A DNA stretch of 64,000 bases, taken from assembly GCF_014650895.1 (NCBI RefSeq), contig NZ_BMVV01000032.1:1-64000 (forward strand). Reading direction: 5' to 3'. Below the pieces are notes generated by a model. The model made no database searches, was not told the DNA's origin, and saw only the letters and a list, made by a program, of their open reading frames with translations. The position numbers and the translations under genes are program-made. Source of the DNA: Streptomyces omiyaensis (lineage in GTDB: Bacteria; Actinomycetota; Actinomycetes; Streptomycetales; Streptomycetaceae). Shown piece by piece: positions 43,592 to 51,290 of this stretch. The number at the start of each line of letters is the position of its first letter. Position 1 is the first letter of the stretch.

Positions 43592-44014
43592 ATGACACAG
43601 GATCCCTCGATGAGAGCGGTCGGATGGGCACGGTCGCTGCCCGTCGGCAGCAGCGTGAAGACGGCCCGCGACTGGACCCGCGGGCACCTGGCGACCCTCG
43701 GCTGGGACCGGTCCGCGCCCGACGCGGCGGACGCGGTGGTGCTGGCCGTCTCCGAGCTGGTCACCAACGCCCACGTCCACGCCCGCAGCGACGCGCAGCT
43801 CATCCTCACCTGGGACGAGGAGTGCCTGCACGTCACCGTGCACGACGCCTCCCCCCGGGTTCCCGAGCCGCGCGGGCCCGACGACGACGCCCTGGGCGGG
43901 CGCGGCCTGCTCCTGGTCGACGCCCTCGCCGACGACGTGCGGACCCGTCCCTGCCCGCGGGGCAAGGACGTCACCGCCTGCTTCCGGCCGGCCGTACCGG
44001 GCCGGCCGGAGTGA
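43592..44014 (+). CDS. RsbW-like anti-sigma factor kinase
   Basis: The 140-residue ATPase has the N box VLAVSELVTNAHVHARS and G box GGRGLLLVDALADDV, complete for ATP binding. Such kinases sequester a SigB-type sigma factor and phosphorylate STAS antagonists. The ATG at 43592 follows GGAAGGAGCGTC. Divergent placement next to the SigF-type gene makes that protein the likely target. Confidence 0.92.
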   Translation: MTQDPSMRAVGWARSLPVGSSVKTARDWTRGHLATLGWDRSAPDAADAVVLAVSELVTNAHVHARSDAQLILTWDEECLHVTVHDASPRVPEPRGPDDDALGGRGLLLVDALADDVRTRPCPRGKDVTACFRPAVPGRPE

Positions 44015-44015
44015 C

Positions 44016-44034
44016 GCGGGCGGGCCCCGCCCGC
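44016..44034. terminator. Short GC-rich hairpin between convergent genes
   Basis: GCGGGCGG and CCGCCCGC enclose GCC, immediately after the anti-sigma stop and before the SsgA-like stop on the other strand. No T-run is present. Confidence 0.65.
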
Positions 44035-44037
44035 GCC

Positions 44038-44463
44038 TCAGAGTCCGAGGGAGGCGAAGAACGGGCCCCAGTCGATGTGGCGTTCCTCCGTGCCGGGCGG
44101 GACCAGGACGAAGGTGTCGCGCACGACGCGGGTGAGCGTCTCCACGTCGCACCGGATCACCACGCGGTGCCCCGCCGGGCCGAGCCGCAGGAGCAGCCCG
44201 CCGTCGGCGTCGGGCCACAGGTGGACCTCGCCCTCGCCGACGGGCGCCAGCGATCCGGTGACGACCGTCTCGCGGTCGAGGCGCCACACCACGGAGTCGT
44301 CGCCCAGGAGGTGGAAGGCGATGCTCAGGGCGTGGGGGTCGCGGGAGGTGTAGCCGACGGTGGTGTCGATCCGGACGGCCACGTCCGGGCCGAGCAGTTC
44401 CATGGGCACGGGGCGGGTGAGGACACGCGGTGCGGGGAGCGGCGCGACGCGGGGCTGGGACAT
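44038..44463 (-). CDS. SsgA-like sporulation/cell division regulator (SALP)
   Basis: The 141-residue protein has the SALP pattern: VRIDTTVGYTSRDPHALSIAFHL, VVWRLDRETVVTGSLAPVGEGEVHLWP and DVETLTRVVRDTFVLVPPGTEERHIDW. SALPs recruit division or wall machinery and are confined to morphologically complex actinobacteria, which supports the Streptomyces-like origin of the window. The ATG follows CCGGAGGACCCC. Confidence 0.94.
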   Translation of the reverse strand: MSQPRVAPLPAPRVLTRPVPMELLGPDVAVRIDTTVGYTSRDPHALSIAFHLLGDDSVVWRLDRETVVTGSLAPVGEGEVHLWPDADGGLLLRLGPAGHRVVIRCDVETLTRVVRDTFVLVPPGTEERHIDWGPFFASLGL

Positions 44464-44591
44464 GGGGTCCTCCGGCTGTGGGGGCGAGCGGCTGCGGTGT
44501 CCGCCTGACCCGTCCCGCCCCCGCTACACCTCGTGTCGCCCGGCCGGGTGTGCCGGTGCTGTCACGGTTCCGTGAAGGCCGTGAAGGCCCG

Positions 44592-45005
44592 TCAGGGACC
44601 GGGGAGCCGGGGGCCGTCCGACGTGCCGTCCGAGGCGTCGCCGTCGGATCCCGCCGCCTCGGGCAGGCCCGTCAGGTGGGCGTGGGTGCCGGTGAGCCGG
44701 AGGAGCCGGTCGAGGTGGGGCGGTCTGCGGTCGAGGTGGAGCCGCACCTCCGCCGCCGTCGCGAGCCGGTGGAGGGCCAGCAGGGCGGAGAGGCCCATCG
44801 AGTCGCAGAGGGTCAGGCGCGCGCAGTCGAGGCGGATGTCGGCGGGGGCCGCCGTCGGGTCGAGGTGGCCGCGGGCCGCGTCGAGGAGTTCGTCGGCGCT
44901 GTCCCAGGCGAGGTCGCCGGCGAGCTCGACGTGCAGGACGCCGTCGGGCGCGGGGACGGCGGTGAGGGCGAAGGGGTGGTCGGTGCCGTCGCCGGGGGCG
45001 GTCAT
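44592..45005 (-). CDS. STAS-domain anti-sigma factor antagonist
   Basis: The 137-residue protein has the STAS strand-helix pattern GVLHVELAGDLAWDSADELL, then IRLDCARLTLCDSMGLSALLAL, with Ser in CDSMGLS as the probable phosphorylation site. Its ATG overlaps the stop of the B12-binding gene (ATGA). It is the third gene of an overlapping PP2C-B12-STAS operon and is the obvious substrate of that phosphatase. The tail is Gly/Asp/Ser rich. Confidence 0.9.
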   Translation of the reverse strand: MTAPGDGTDHPFALTAVPAPDGVLHVELAGDLAWDSADELLDAARGHLDPTAAPADIRLDCARLTLCDSMGLSALLALHRLATAAEVRLHLDRRPPHLDRLLRLTGTHAHLTGLPEAAGSDGDASDGTSDGPRLPGP

Positions 45006-46120
45006 GAGCGGGGTCCCGGGGTCGACGGCGCCGGGACGCGGACGAGGGCGCGGCGGCCGGCGGCGAGGTGGGAGCGTGCGCGGGGGAAGTCGTGCTGCGC
45101 GTCGGCGAGCAGATCGAGCGCGGCGACCAGGGCGTCCTGCCCGACGCCGCGCGCCCGGAGGACTCCGGCGGTCCAGGTGACGAAGTCGGTGAAGAGCCCG
45201 GCGTCGTCGGCGTAGAGGGACGCGGCGAGGAAGTCGACGATGTGGGCGATGTCCTCGGCGGTCCGTTCCCGCTGCCGGTCGTCGTACGCGGCGGTGGCCG
45301 GGACGGCGCCCGGGAGGCCTTCGAGGACGTGCCGGACGAGCCGGGGCCGGGCCCGCGTGACCAGGGTGTACTCCTGGTCGGAGAGGTGGGGCAGGTCGCC
45401 GGCGGCCTCGGGCCGGGCGTCCCCCGGTGGGCACGGGCCGTCGGCGAGGAGGGCGGCGGCGGCGCGGGCGTCGGGCGCCCATCCGTCGGCGCCGATCAGG
45501 CGGGCGTACCGGCCGCCGGGGCCGAAGGCGGCGCCGCCGACGAGGACGGGGAGGCCGAGGGCCTGGACGGCGCTGACGGCGGCGTGGGCGACCGGGAGGC
45601 GGACCGGCAGCGAGGAGGAGAGCGCGACGACGTCCGTGCCGCTCTGGTGCAGGTGGGCGATGAGGTGCGGGGTGGGGACGTGCGCCCCGAGGTAGTCGAC
45701 GAGGAAGCCCCGGCCGCGCAGGACCTCGGCGAGGAGCCGGGCGGGCAGGGCGTGCCACTCGCCGTCGACGCAGGCGACGGTGACCCGCCGGGGCGGCTGC
45801 CCGGCCCCGCGGACGTCCGGTCCGGCGGCGGTGCCGCGGTCGGGCGAACGGTGGGCGAGGGCTCCGACGACACGGTCCTGGATGGCCGTGGCGGCGTGCT
45901 CCTGGGCGACCCCGATGCGGCCGGCGGCCCATTCGGCGCCGACCCTGGCCTGGACGGCGCCGATGACGTCGAGCAGGAGGTCCTCCGCCGGCGCCCCCGC
46001 GTCGTGGGCGTCGAGGACCGCGGCGGTGGCGGCCGCCTCGTCCCGCGCCGCGAGCGCCTCCCACAGGCGGCCGCGGGTCGTGGCGAGGTCCGGTGCGGAG
46101 GTCGTGGTGTGCGTGCTCAT
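45002..46120 (-). CDS. Cobalamin-binding protein with CarH-type light-sensing motif
   Basis: The 372-residue protein has a helical cap followed by a B12-binding Rossmann domain. W64, nine residues, then E74-H75 match the W-x9-EH motif of the adenosylcobalamin photoreceptors CarH/LitR. DGEWHALP gives a candidate cobalt ligand H123 (ExH), and LVDYLGAHVPTPHLI is the usual next strand. No MerR DNA-binding domain is present. A helical C-terminal domain (about 250-372) takes its place. Both ends overlap neighbours by ATGA: the PP2C upstream and the STAS gene downstream. Inference: light or B12 state controls partner switching. Confidence 0.85.
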   Translation of the reverse strand: MSTHTTTSAPDLATTRGRLWEALAARDEAAATAAVLDAHDAGAPAEDLLLDVIGAVQARVGAEWAAGRIGVAQEHAATAIQDRVVGALAHRSPDRGTAAGPDVRGAGQPPRRVTVACVDGEWHALPARLLAEVLRGRGFLVDYLGAHVPTPHLIAHLHQSGTDVVALSSSLPVRLPVAHAAVSAVQALGLPVLVGGAAFGPGGRYARLIGADGWAPDARAAAALLADGPCPPGDARPEAAGDLPHLSDQEYTLVTRARPRLVRHVLEGLPGAVPATAAYDDRQRERTAEDIAHIVDFLAASLYADDAGLFTDFVTWTAGVLRARGVGQDALVAALDLLADAQHDFPRARSHLAAGRRALVRVPAPSTPGPRS

Positions 46121-47805
46121 GCGGTGTACCTGCCCCGGGTGTGGCCGTTCACCGCGGACAGATGGGTGGTGTGCGGCGCGGTGATGGCGACGACCGCCAT
46201 GTCGTCGTGCGGGCCGCGGCCGACCCAGTCGCCGGCGACCATCTGCAGCCGCTCGACGACGGCCTCGGCCGGGAGGCCCGCGCACTCGGCGAGGGCGGAC
46301 CTGAGCCGGTCCTCGCCGAACATGGACGAGCCGAGCGGGCCGCCCCGGGCCTCCGTGATGCCGTCCGTGTAGAGCAGGCACGTCTCCCCGGGCGACAGGC
46401 TCACGGTCGCGGACCGGCTGGTGACCTCGGGGAGCGCGCCCACCAGGGTGCCGCCGGTGTCCACCTCCTCCACGTGGCCGGTGCCGCGCAGGATCAGCGG
46501 GGGCGGGTGGCCGGCGCTGGTCAGCCGCAGCCGCACGTGCCCGCCCGAGCGCCGCACCGAGGCCAGGACCAGGGTGGCGAAACGGGTGTGGCGGGAGGTC
46601 AGGAGGGCTCCGTTGAGCAGCTCCAGGACGGTGCGGTGGTCGCCGGCGAGGGGCATGAGTGCCTGGACGGTGCTGCGGATGCGGCCCGTCAGCACGGCGG
46701 CGTCCAGCCCCTTGCCGCAGACGTCCCCGAGGACGGCGAGGGTCTCCCGGTCGTCGTCGGCGCCGGCGTGCACGTCGTAGAAGTCGCCGCCGATGCGCTC
46801 CGTGTCCTGGGAGGTCCGGTAGCCGCCGGCGAAGTCGACGCCCCGCACGTGGTGGAGCTGCGGCGGGAGGAGCTCGGCGATCAGCGCGCGGGTGATGCGG
46901 GCCTGTTCCGCGTAGAGCCGCGCGGCCGACAGGGCGGCGCCGGCGCGGGCGGCGAACAGCCGGGCGAAGAGCTCCTCCGACGCGTCGAAGGCACGCCGTC
47001 CGCCGCGGCGCAGCAGGACCAGCACGCCCGCGGGCACGCCGTGGCCGGGCAGCGGGGTGATGACGACGGATCCGGGGGTGCCCCCGAAGCCCTCGGGCAC
47101 GGCCCACGGCGGGAGTTCGGCCGGGTCGATCCACCGGGCGGGCACCGGGGGGAAGCCCTGGAGGGCCTCGGCCAGGCCGGGGACGGAGGCGGGGTCCATG
47201 GCGACCTGGCTCCGGCCGAAGCTCTCCCCCACCGCGGTCACCACGGCGTACCGGTTCCGCACGGGCGGGGAGATCACGAGCGCCGCGTCGCCGAGGTGGG
47301 CCGCGGCGAGCAGGGCCGCCGTCTCCAGGCACCGGTCCGGATTGAGCGAGGCCAGCAGTTGCGTGGACGCCTCGGCCAGCAGCGCGGTGCGCTCCTGCTC
47401 GGTCCGCAGGGCGTCCCGCGCGGCGGTCAGGTCGGAGTCGTCGACCAGCCACCAGGCCACGTCGCCGTGGCCGGACTCGGTCGGATGGGCACGCAGCAGG
47501 CGGCCGTCGTGGCGGCCCCGCAGCGGGGCCGAGCCCGCCGGGGCGGTGGCCGGGGCCGGGACGCGCGGTGTGCGCGCCGGGCCGGAGAGGCGCCGGTGGG
47601 CGTCGGCCAGCCAGCCCGGGACGACCTCGTCCAGCCAGGTGCCGACGCCCATGCGGGGGAAGAGGTCGGCCGCGGCGGCGTTGAACTCCACGACGCCGCC
47701 CTCGCGGTCGGCGACCACCGCCGGGTGGGGCGAGCGGAGCCAGGAGGTGCCTCGGGCCGCCGGGGCGGCCCGGGAGCGACCGGACTCGTCTTCGAAAACA
47801 GTCAT
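46117..47805 (-). CDS. PAS-GAF-PP2C SpoIIE-type phosphatase
   Basis: The 562-residue protein has a PAS-like region (about 20-140), a GAF domain (about 150-310) and a phosphatase domain with IGGDFYDV, GDVCGKG, YTDGITE and HDDMAVV, all metal ligands present. The ATG at 47805 is preceded by no clear Shine-Dalgarno; a GTG at 47835 is possible. It leads the operon with the B12-binding and STAS genes, each overlapping by four bases. Confidence 0.92.
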   Translation of the reverse strand: MTVFEDESGRSRAAPAARGTSWLRSPHPAVVADREGGVVEFNAAAADLFPRMGVGTWLDEVVPGWLADAHRRLSGPARTPRVPAPATAPAGSAPLRGRHDGRLLRAHPTESGHGDVAWWLVDDSDLTAARDALRTEQERTALLAEASTQLLASLNPDRCLETAALLAAAHLGDAALVISPPVRNRYAVVTAVGESFGRSQVAMDPASVPGLAEALQGFPPVPARWIDPAELPPWAVPEGFGGTPGSVVITPLPGHGVPAGVLVLLRRGGRRAFDASEELFARLFAARAGAALSAARLYAEQARITRALIAELLPPQLHHVRGVDFAGGYRTSQDTERIGGDFYDVHAGADDDRETLAVLGDVCGKGLDAAVLTGRIRSTVQALMPLAGDHRTVLELLNGALLTSRHTRFATLVLASVRRSGGHVRLRLTSAGHPPPLILRGTGHVEEVDTGGTLVGALPEVTSRSATVSLSPGETCLLYTDGITEARGGPLGSSMFGEDRLRSALAECAGLPAEAVVERLQMVAGDWVGRGPHDDMAVVAITAPHTTHLSAVNGHTRGRYTA

Positions 47806-48290
47806 ATGCGGGGCCCGCGCGCAGTGGCCCGCCACCTTCCCACTCGACGACGGCTCGTCCTCCCACCCTCGCCCAGGGCGGGCGGCACATCAAGCGAACG
47901 TCCCCCTTCCGGTACGCACCCGCCGTTCCCCCGCCATATCCCCACCGTCCCGACACAGGAGCTTCACCTCCGGTCCGTGCGCGAAGGGTGGGGCGCGGCG
48001 GCCGGGTCCGGGCGGGAGGACGTCGTCGCGGAAGGGGTTTCGGTCCCGTGGGCGCGGTCAGACGGATCCTCCGACGTGTCCCCGTGCGGAAGGACTCCCC
48101 CGTGCCGGTCTTCCTGGTCCTGCTGTTCGGTGTCGGTGTGGCGATGGCGTGGTGGAGCGTCACGCCCGTCCCCGGCGGTCCGCGGAGGGGAGCCCGCTGA
48201 CGGCCGTGGCCGCGCGCCCGGGTTTCGACCCCGGACGAGCGGTCAGGCGGACGGGGACGCGAATCCCGACTCATGTGCCAGGAGGCTCAC
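47806..48290 (+). promoter_or_regulatory. Divergent region with two similar promoter-like elements
   Basis: Two closely related elements occur: GTTT at 48037-48040 with GGTCAG at 48056-48061, and GTTT at 48222-48225 with GGTCAG at 48241-48246, each with a 15-base spacer. Sequence similarity extends through GTTTCG, CCCG and the trailing CGGA. The second lies 45 bases before the WhiB start. The first precedes the small membrane ORF. No other gene is supported here. Confidence 0.5.
48084..48200 (+). CDS. Possible 38-residue single-pass membrane peptide
   Basis: A GTG opens a frame with one hydrophobic segment (VPVFLVLLFGVGVAMAWW) between a short basic start (MRKDSP) and a basic tail (PGGPRRGAR). 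It lies 23 bases after the first GTTT-N15-GGTCAG element. There is no convincing Shine-Dalgarno, and small high-GC frames are common by chance. Confidence 0.35.
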   Translation: MRKDSPVPVFLVLLFGVGVAMAWWSVTPVPGGPRRGAR

Positions 48291-48548
48291 ATGGACAGCT
48301 GGCGTGCGGCCGCGGCCTGCCAGGAGGTCGACCCCGATCTGTTCTTCCCGGTGGGAATGGGCTCCCCCGCCCTCGCCCAGGCCGACGAGGCGAAGAAGGT
48401 GTGCAGGCGCTGCCCGGTGCGGCAGCAGTGCCTGCGCGCGGCGATGACCGATCCCCATCCGCCCGCGGGCGTGTGGGGCGGTCTCACCGAGGCCGAGCGG
48501 CGCTCGCTCCGGCGGCGGTCGCGCCGCGGGGCGGAAGCCCGGCACTGA
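48291..48548 (+). CDS. WhiB-like [4Fe-4S] regulator
   Basis: The 85-residue protein has the four cysteines C10, C38, C41 and C47 (ACQEVDPDLFF, CRRCPVRQQC), the GVWGG turn at 60-64 and a basic C-terminus (RRSLRRRSRRG) for DNA contact. The ATG at 48291 follows CAGGAGG; an earlier ATG at 48273 lies inside that site. WhiB-like proteins bind SigA region 4 and sense redox or nitric oxide. Confidence 0.95.
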   Translation: MDSWRAAAACQEVDPDLFFPVGMGSPALAQADEAKKVCRRCPVRQQCLRAAMTDPHPPAGVWGGLTEAERRSLRRRSRRGAEARH

Positions 48549-48744
48549 GGACCCGCCCCGCCGCGCACCCCGGCACCGCGCGCCGTCCGGCGCGCCCGGT
48601 GTCGCACGCGGTTCCGTACCCACGGCGCCGCGCGCCGTCTCCGTACCACCGGTTCCGCACCCCTGGTTCCGTGCGCCGGTTCCGTGCGCCCGCTGCGGCG
48701 CGCCCCGTCGCCCGGTGGCACCGGCGGCCGGTCGCCGGGGCGGG

Positions 48745-49191
48745 CTACTCCGGCAGGAGGGAGAGGCGGGCACGGACCCGCTTCCCCTCCGGGGCGGGCT
48801 CCACCGTCAGGCTCTCGCAGACGGCCACGACGATCTCGACGCCGTGCTGTCCGATGCGGCGGGGGTCGTGTCCGCGGGGCACCGGGGCGGCGGCCTCGCT
48901 GTCGAAGACCGAGATCTCCAGGGCGTCCCGCCTCAGCTCCAGCAGCAGGCGGCAGGGGCCGGTCGTGTGCCGGATGGCGTTGGTCACCAGCTCGCTGACC
49001 ACCAGCTGCGCCAGCTCGACCCGCTCGCCCGCCACCGGACCGGACCACGCGGCCGGCGCGGCCGCGAGGAAGTCGGCCGTGAAGGCGCGGGCGGAGGCGA
49101 TCGCGCCGCCGTGGGCGGAGTCGTCGTAGACGGCGCTCGCGGACAGCGAGGGCTCCGTCGCGGCACACTCGGCGGTGATCGCGTCCGTCAT
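48745..49191 (-). CDS. RsbW-like anti-sigma factor kinase
   Basis: The 148-residue ATPase has N box LVVSELVTNAIRHTTG and the G-box-like stretch RIGQHGVEIVVAV, where GGRGL is replaced by GQHGV. The ATG at 49191 follows GGGGAG. Two further regulators on the same strand (49311, 51276) may be functionally linked. Confidence 0.9.
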   Translation of the reverse strand: MTDAITAECAATEPSLSASAVYDDSAHGGAIASARAFTADFLAAAPAAWSGPVAGERVELAQLVVSELVTNAIRHTTGPCRLLLELRRDALEISVFDSEAAAPVPRGHDPRRIGQHGVEIVVAVCESLTVEPAPEGKRVRARLSLLPE

Positions 49192-49310
49192 GGCGCTGGT
49201 ACTCCCCTCGTCCGGATGGGTCGGCGCGGCTGGGCACCTCGTACTCCGCCTTTCCCCGCATCGCGGTTCCCACACCGCCCGCCACGGGTATCACACCCGC
49301 CGATGGTCCG

Positions 49311-50531
49311 TCAGGGGGACGGCGGGGACGCCGCGGGCTCCCCGTCCCGCCCCGCGCCCGGCGGCCCGGGCCGGTGGCCGTGCCAGTCGAGGCAGAGCAC
49401 GAGGACGCCCTCCGGAGCGCCCGGGGACGTCTCGCGCAGCGCCCGCACCACGGCCGCGGGGGCGTCCGCCCCGCTCAGGCGGCCGGTCGCCGCGACGGCG
49501 CGGGCGACCGGACCGTCCGGGGCCTCGTGCCGCCCGCCGGAGGGAGGGTCGCCCGTGCCGTCGGCCACGAAGACCAGCCGGTCGCCGGGGAGCAGGTCCA
49601 GGCGCTGGGTGGTGTAGACGGTGTCCTCGAACATGCCCAGGGGCAGTTGGCGGTCCAGCTCGATGCGCTCGGTGCCGGCGCCGCGGATCCGCCAGAGCGT
49701 GGGCGATCCCGCGTCGACCGCCTCGGCCCGGCCGTCGGCCGGGTCGAGGCGGAGCAGCAGGGCGGCGAGTGCGTGCCTCCCGCGGTACTGCCCGTAGAGC
49801 GCCTGGTCGGTGAGGCTGGCCTGGGCCACCAGGTCGAGCCCGGCCCGTCGGGCGTTGCGGACCGCCGTCAGGGCGAGGGCGCTCACCAGGGCGGCGGGGG
49901 TGCCGGGGCCGGCGCCGTCGGCGACGACGAGCTGGAGTTCGCCCTCGGTCACGCTCCAGTCGAGGAGGTGGCCCCCGGAGGTGTAGGCGGGCTCCCAGTG
50001 GGCGTGCAGGTCGAACGCCGGTCCGGCGCAGGCGCGTCCCGGCAGGGCGTCCCACTGCATCTCCCCGGCGACGCTGAGGGGGCGCGTCCTGCGGGTGCGG
50101 CGGTACAGGTCGGTGTGGCGGTCGGCGACGCGCAGGGCGTGCCCGAGCGTCTCGGCGACCCGGGCGAGGCTCGCGGTGGTCTCCGGGGTGGCCCGGTCGG
50201 CCGGGAGGCCGACGACGAGGACGCCGAGCCGGTCGCCGCGTACCGTGACGGGCAGGCAAACGGTCGCCGTGGGCCCGACATCACGGAAAAGATATGGTTG
50301 CTGGGTGTGGAAGACGCGGCCGGCGGGGCCCGCGTCCACGGGCGAGTGCGGCATCCCTGCTGGGGCCTGCACGGGCTCCACGGGGCGCAGGGTCGTGCGT
50401 CCGTAGTCGATGAGAAGCAGGTCGACGCAGGCCGCCGCGTACAGGTGCGCGAGACTGGTACGGAGGGAGTCCAGGAGGAGGTGTGGTGCCGCCCCGCGCA
50501 GTGCGCCTTCCACTGTCACGTGTCGATCCAC
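49311..50531 (-). CDS. GAF plus SpoIIE-like domain with lost catalytic residues
   Basis: The 406-residue protein has a GAF-like half (about 10-150) and a SpoIIE-like half. The metal motifs are degraded: GGHLLDWSV in place of GGDWYD, VADGAGPG in place of GDVxGHG, and APEGVLVL where the final Asp pair should be. It is a paralogue of the protein at 51276 over its whole length. I chose GTG at 50531 for the AAGG sequence upstream; a TTG at 50582 is possible. It is probably a non-catalytic binding partner. The start is 95 bases from the divergent MarR gene. Confidence 0.82.
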   Translation of the reverse strand: MDRHVTVEGALRGAAPHLLLDSLRTSLAHLYAAACVDLLLIDYGRTTLRPVEPVQAPAGMPHSPVDAGPAGRVFHTQQPYLFRDVGPTATVCLPVTVRGDRLGVLVVGLPADRATPETTASLARVAETLGHALRVADRHTDLYRRTRRTRPLSVAGEMQWDALPGRACAGPAFDLHAHWEPAYTSGGHLLDWSVTEGELQLVVADGAGPGTPAALVSALALTAVRNARRAGLDLVAQASLTDQALYGQYRGRHALAALLLRLDPADGRAEAVDAGSPTLWRIRGAGTERIELDRQLPLGMFEDTVYTTQRLDLLPGDRLVFVADGTGDPPSGGRHEAPDGPVARAVAATGRLSGADAPAAVVRALRETSPGAPEGVLVLCLDWHGHRPGPPGAGRDGEPAASPPSP

Positions 50532-50626
50532 CGGATCCGTACCGCCTTCTGGAGAGATGTGGAGATGACCGGTCCGTCGCAAGGCCGTGGTCCTCGGCCC
50601 CGGACGCCCGAGGAGTGTCGGCAGGC

Positions 50627-51136
50627 ATGAACAGCGATCCCGACCCGTCCTCGCGGGAACCGCAGCAGACGGCCGAGGCCGCCCGGGAGCTCATCGAGCT
50701 GCTGGAGGTGCTGTGGGAGCGCGGCCGCGACATGGTGTCGGCGACACCGGTCTCGGCGAGTCAGCTGCGCGTGCTGTACAGCCTGGACCGCGAGGAGGGC
50801 ATCAGCCTGCGCACGCTGGGCGAGCTGCTCGGCTCCGCGCCGCCCTCGGTGAGCCGCATGTGCGACCGGCTGGAGGCGCTGGGCTTCGTCCGGCGCCTGC
50901 CCAGTCCGGTGAGCCGCCGGCAGCTGGAGCTGCACCTGACCGTCCACGGCAAGGCGTACCTGCGGGGGCTCAGGGCCCAGCGCGAGGAGGCCCTGCTCGC
51001 GGTCATCGCGGGCATGTCCCCGACGAGCCGCAAGGCCCTGCTGCGGGGGCTCGCCGGGTTCCAGGAGGCCGTGGAGGGGAGCGGACCGACCGCCTCGTCA
51101 CGCCCCCGCACGCTGAAGGGCGTCAGTTCGGCCTGA
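50627..51136 (+). CDS. MarR family transcriptional regulator
   Basis: The 169-residue protein has a winged helix: VSASQLRVLYSLDREEGISLRTLGELLGSAPPSVSRMCDRLEALGFVRR (about residues 42-90), then a dimerising C-terminal helix. The ATG follows GAGGAGTGTCGGCAGGC. It lies between the two paralogous GAF/SpoIIE-like genes and may regulate them. The inverted repeat ACAGTTG/CAACTGT at 51269-51290 is one candidate site. Confidence 0.92.
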   Translation: MNSDPDPSSREPQQTAEAARELIELLEVLWERGRDMVSATPVSASQLRVLYSLDREEGISLRTLGELLGSAPPSVSRMCDRLEALGFVRRLPSPVSRRQLELHLTVHGKAYLRGLRAQREEALLAVIAGMSPTSRKALLRGLAGFQEAVEGSGPTASSRPRTLKGVSSA

Positions 51137-51268
51137 GCCGCCCGCGGCTCCGCCCCGTCCCCCCGCGGCGCCGGCTCCGGCCGGGCGCACACCGCACGTG
51201 CTCATCGCCACCTCATGGTCGTCCTCGAAGCGTTCCACCGGGCACCCGCCAGGTGTTGCCCCAAGGAT

Positions 51269-51290
51269 ACAGTTGTCACACGGCAACTGT
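51269..51290. promoter_or_regulatory. Inverted repeat at the 3' end of the GAF/SpoIIE-like gene
   Basis: ACAGTTG and CAACTGT are separated by eight bases and overlap the stop codon region of the gene at 51276. It could be a weak terminator arm or a binding site for the MarR-type protein. Confidence 0.35.
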
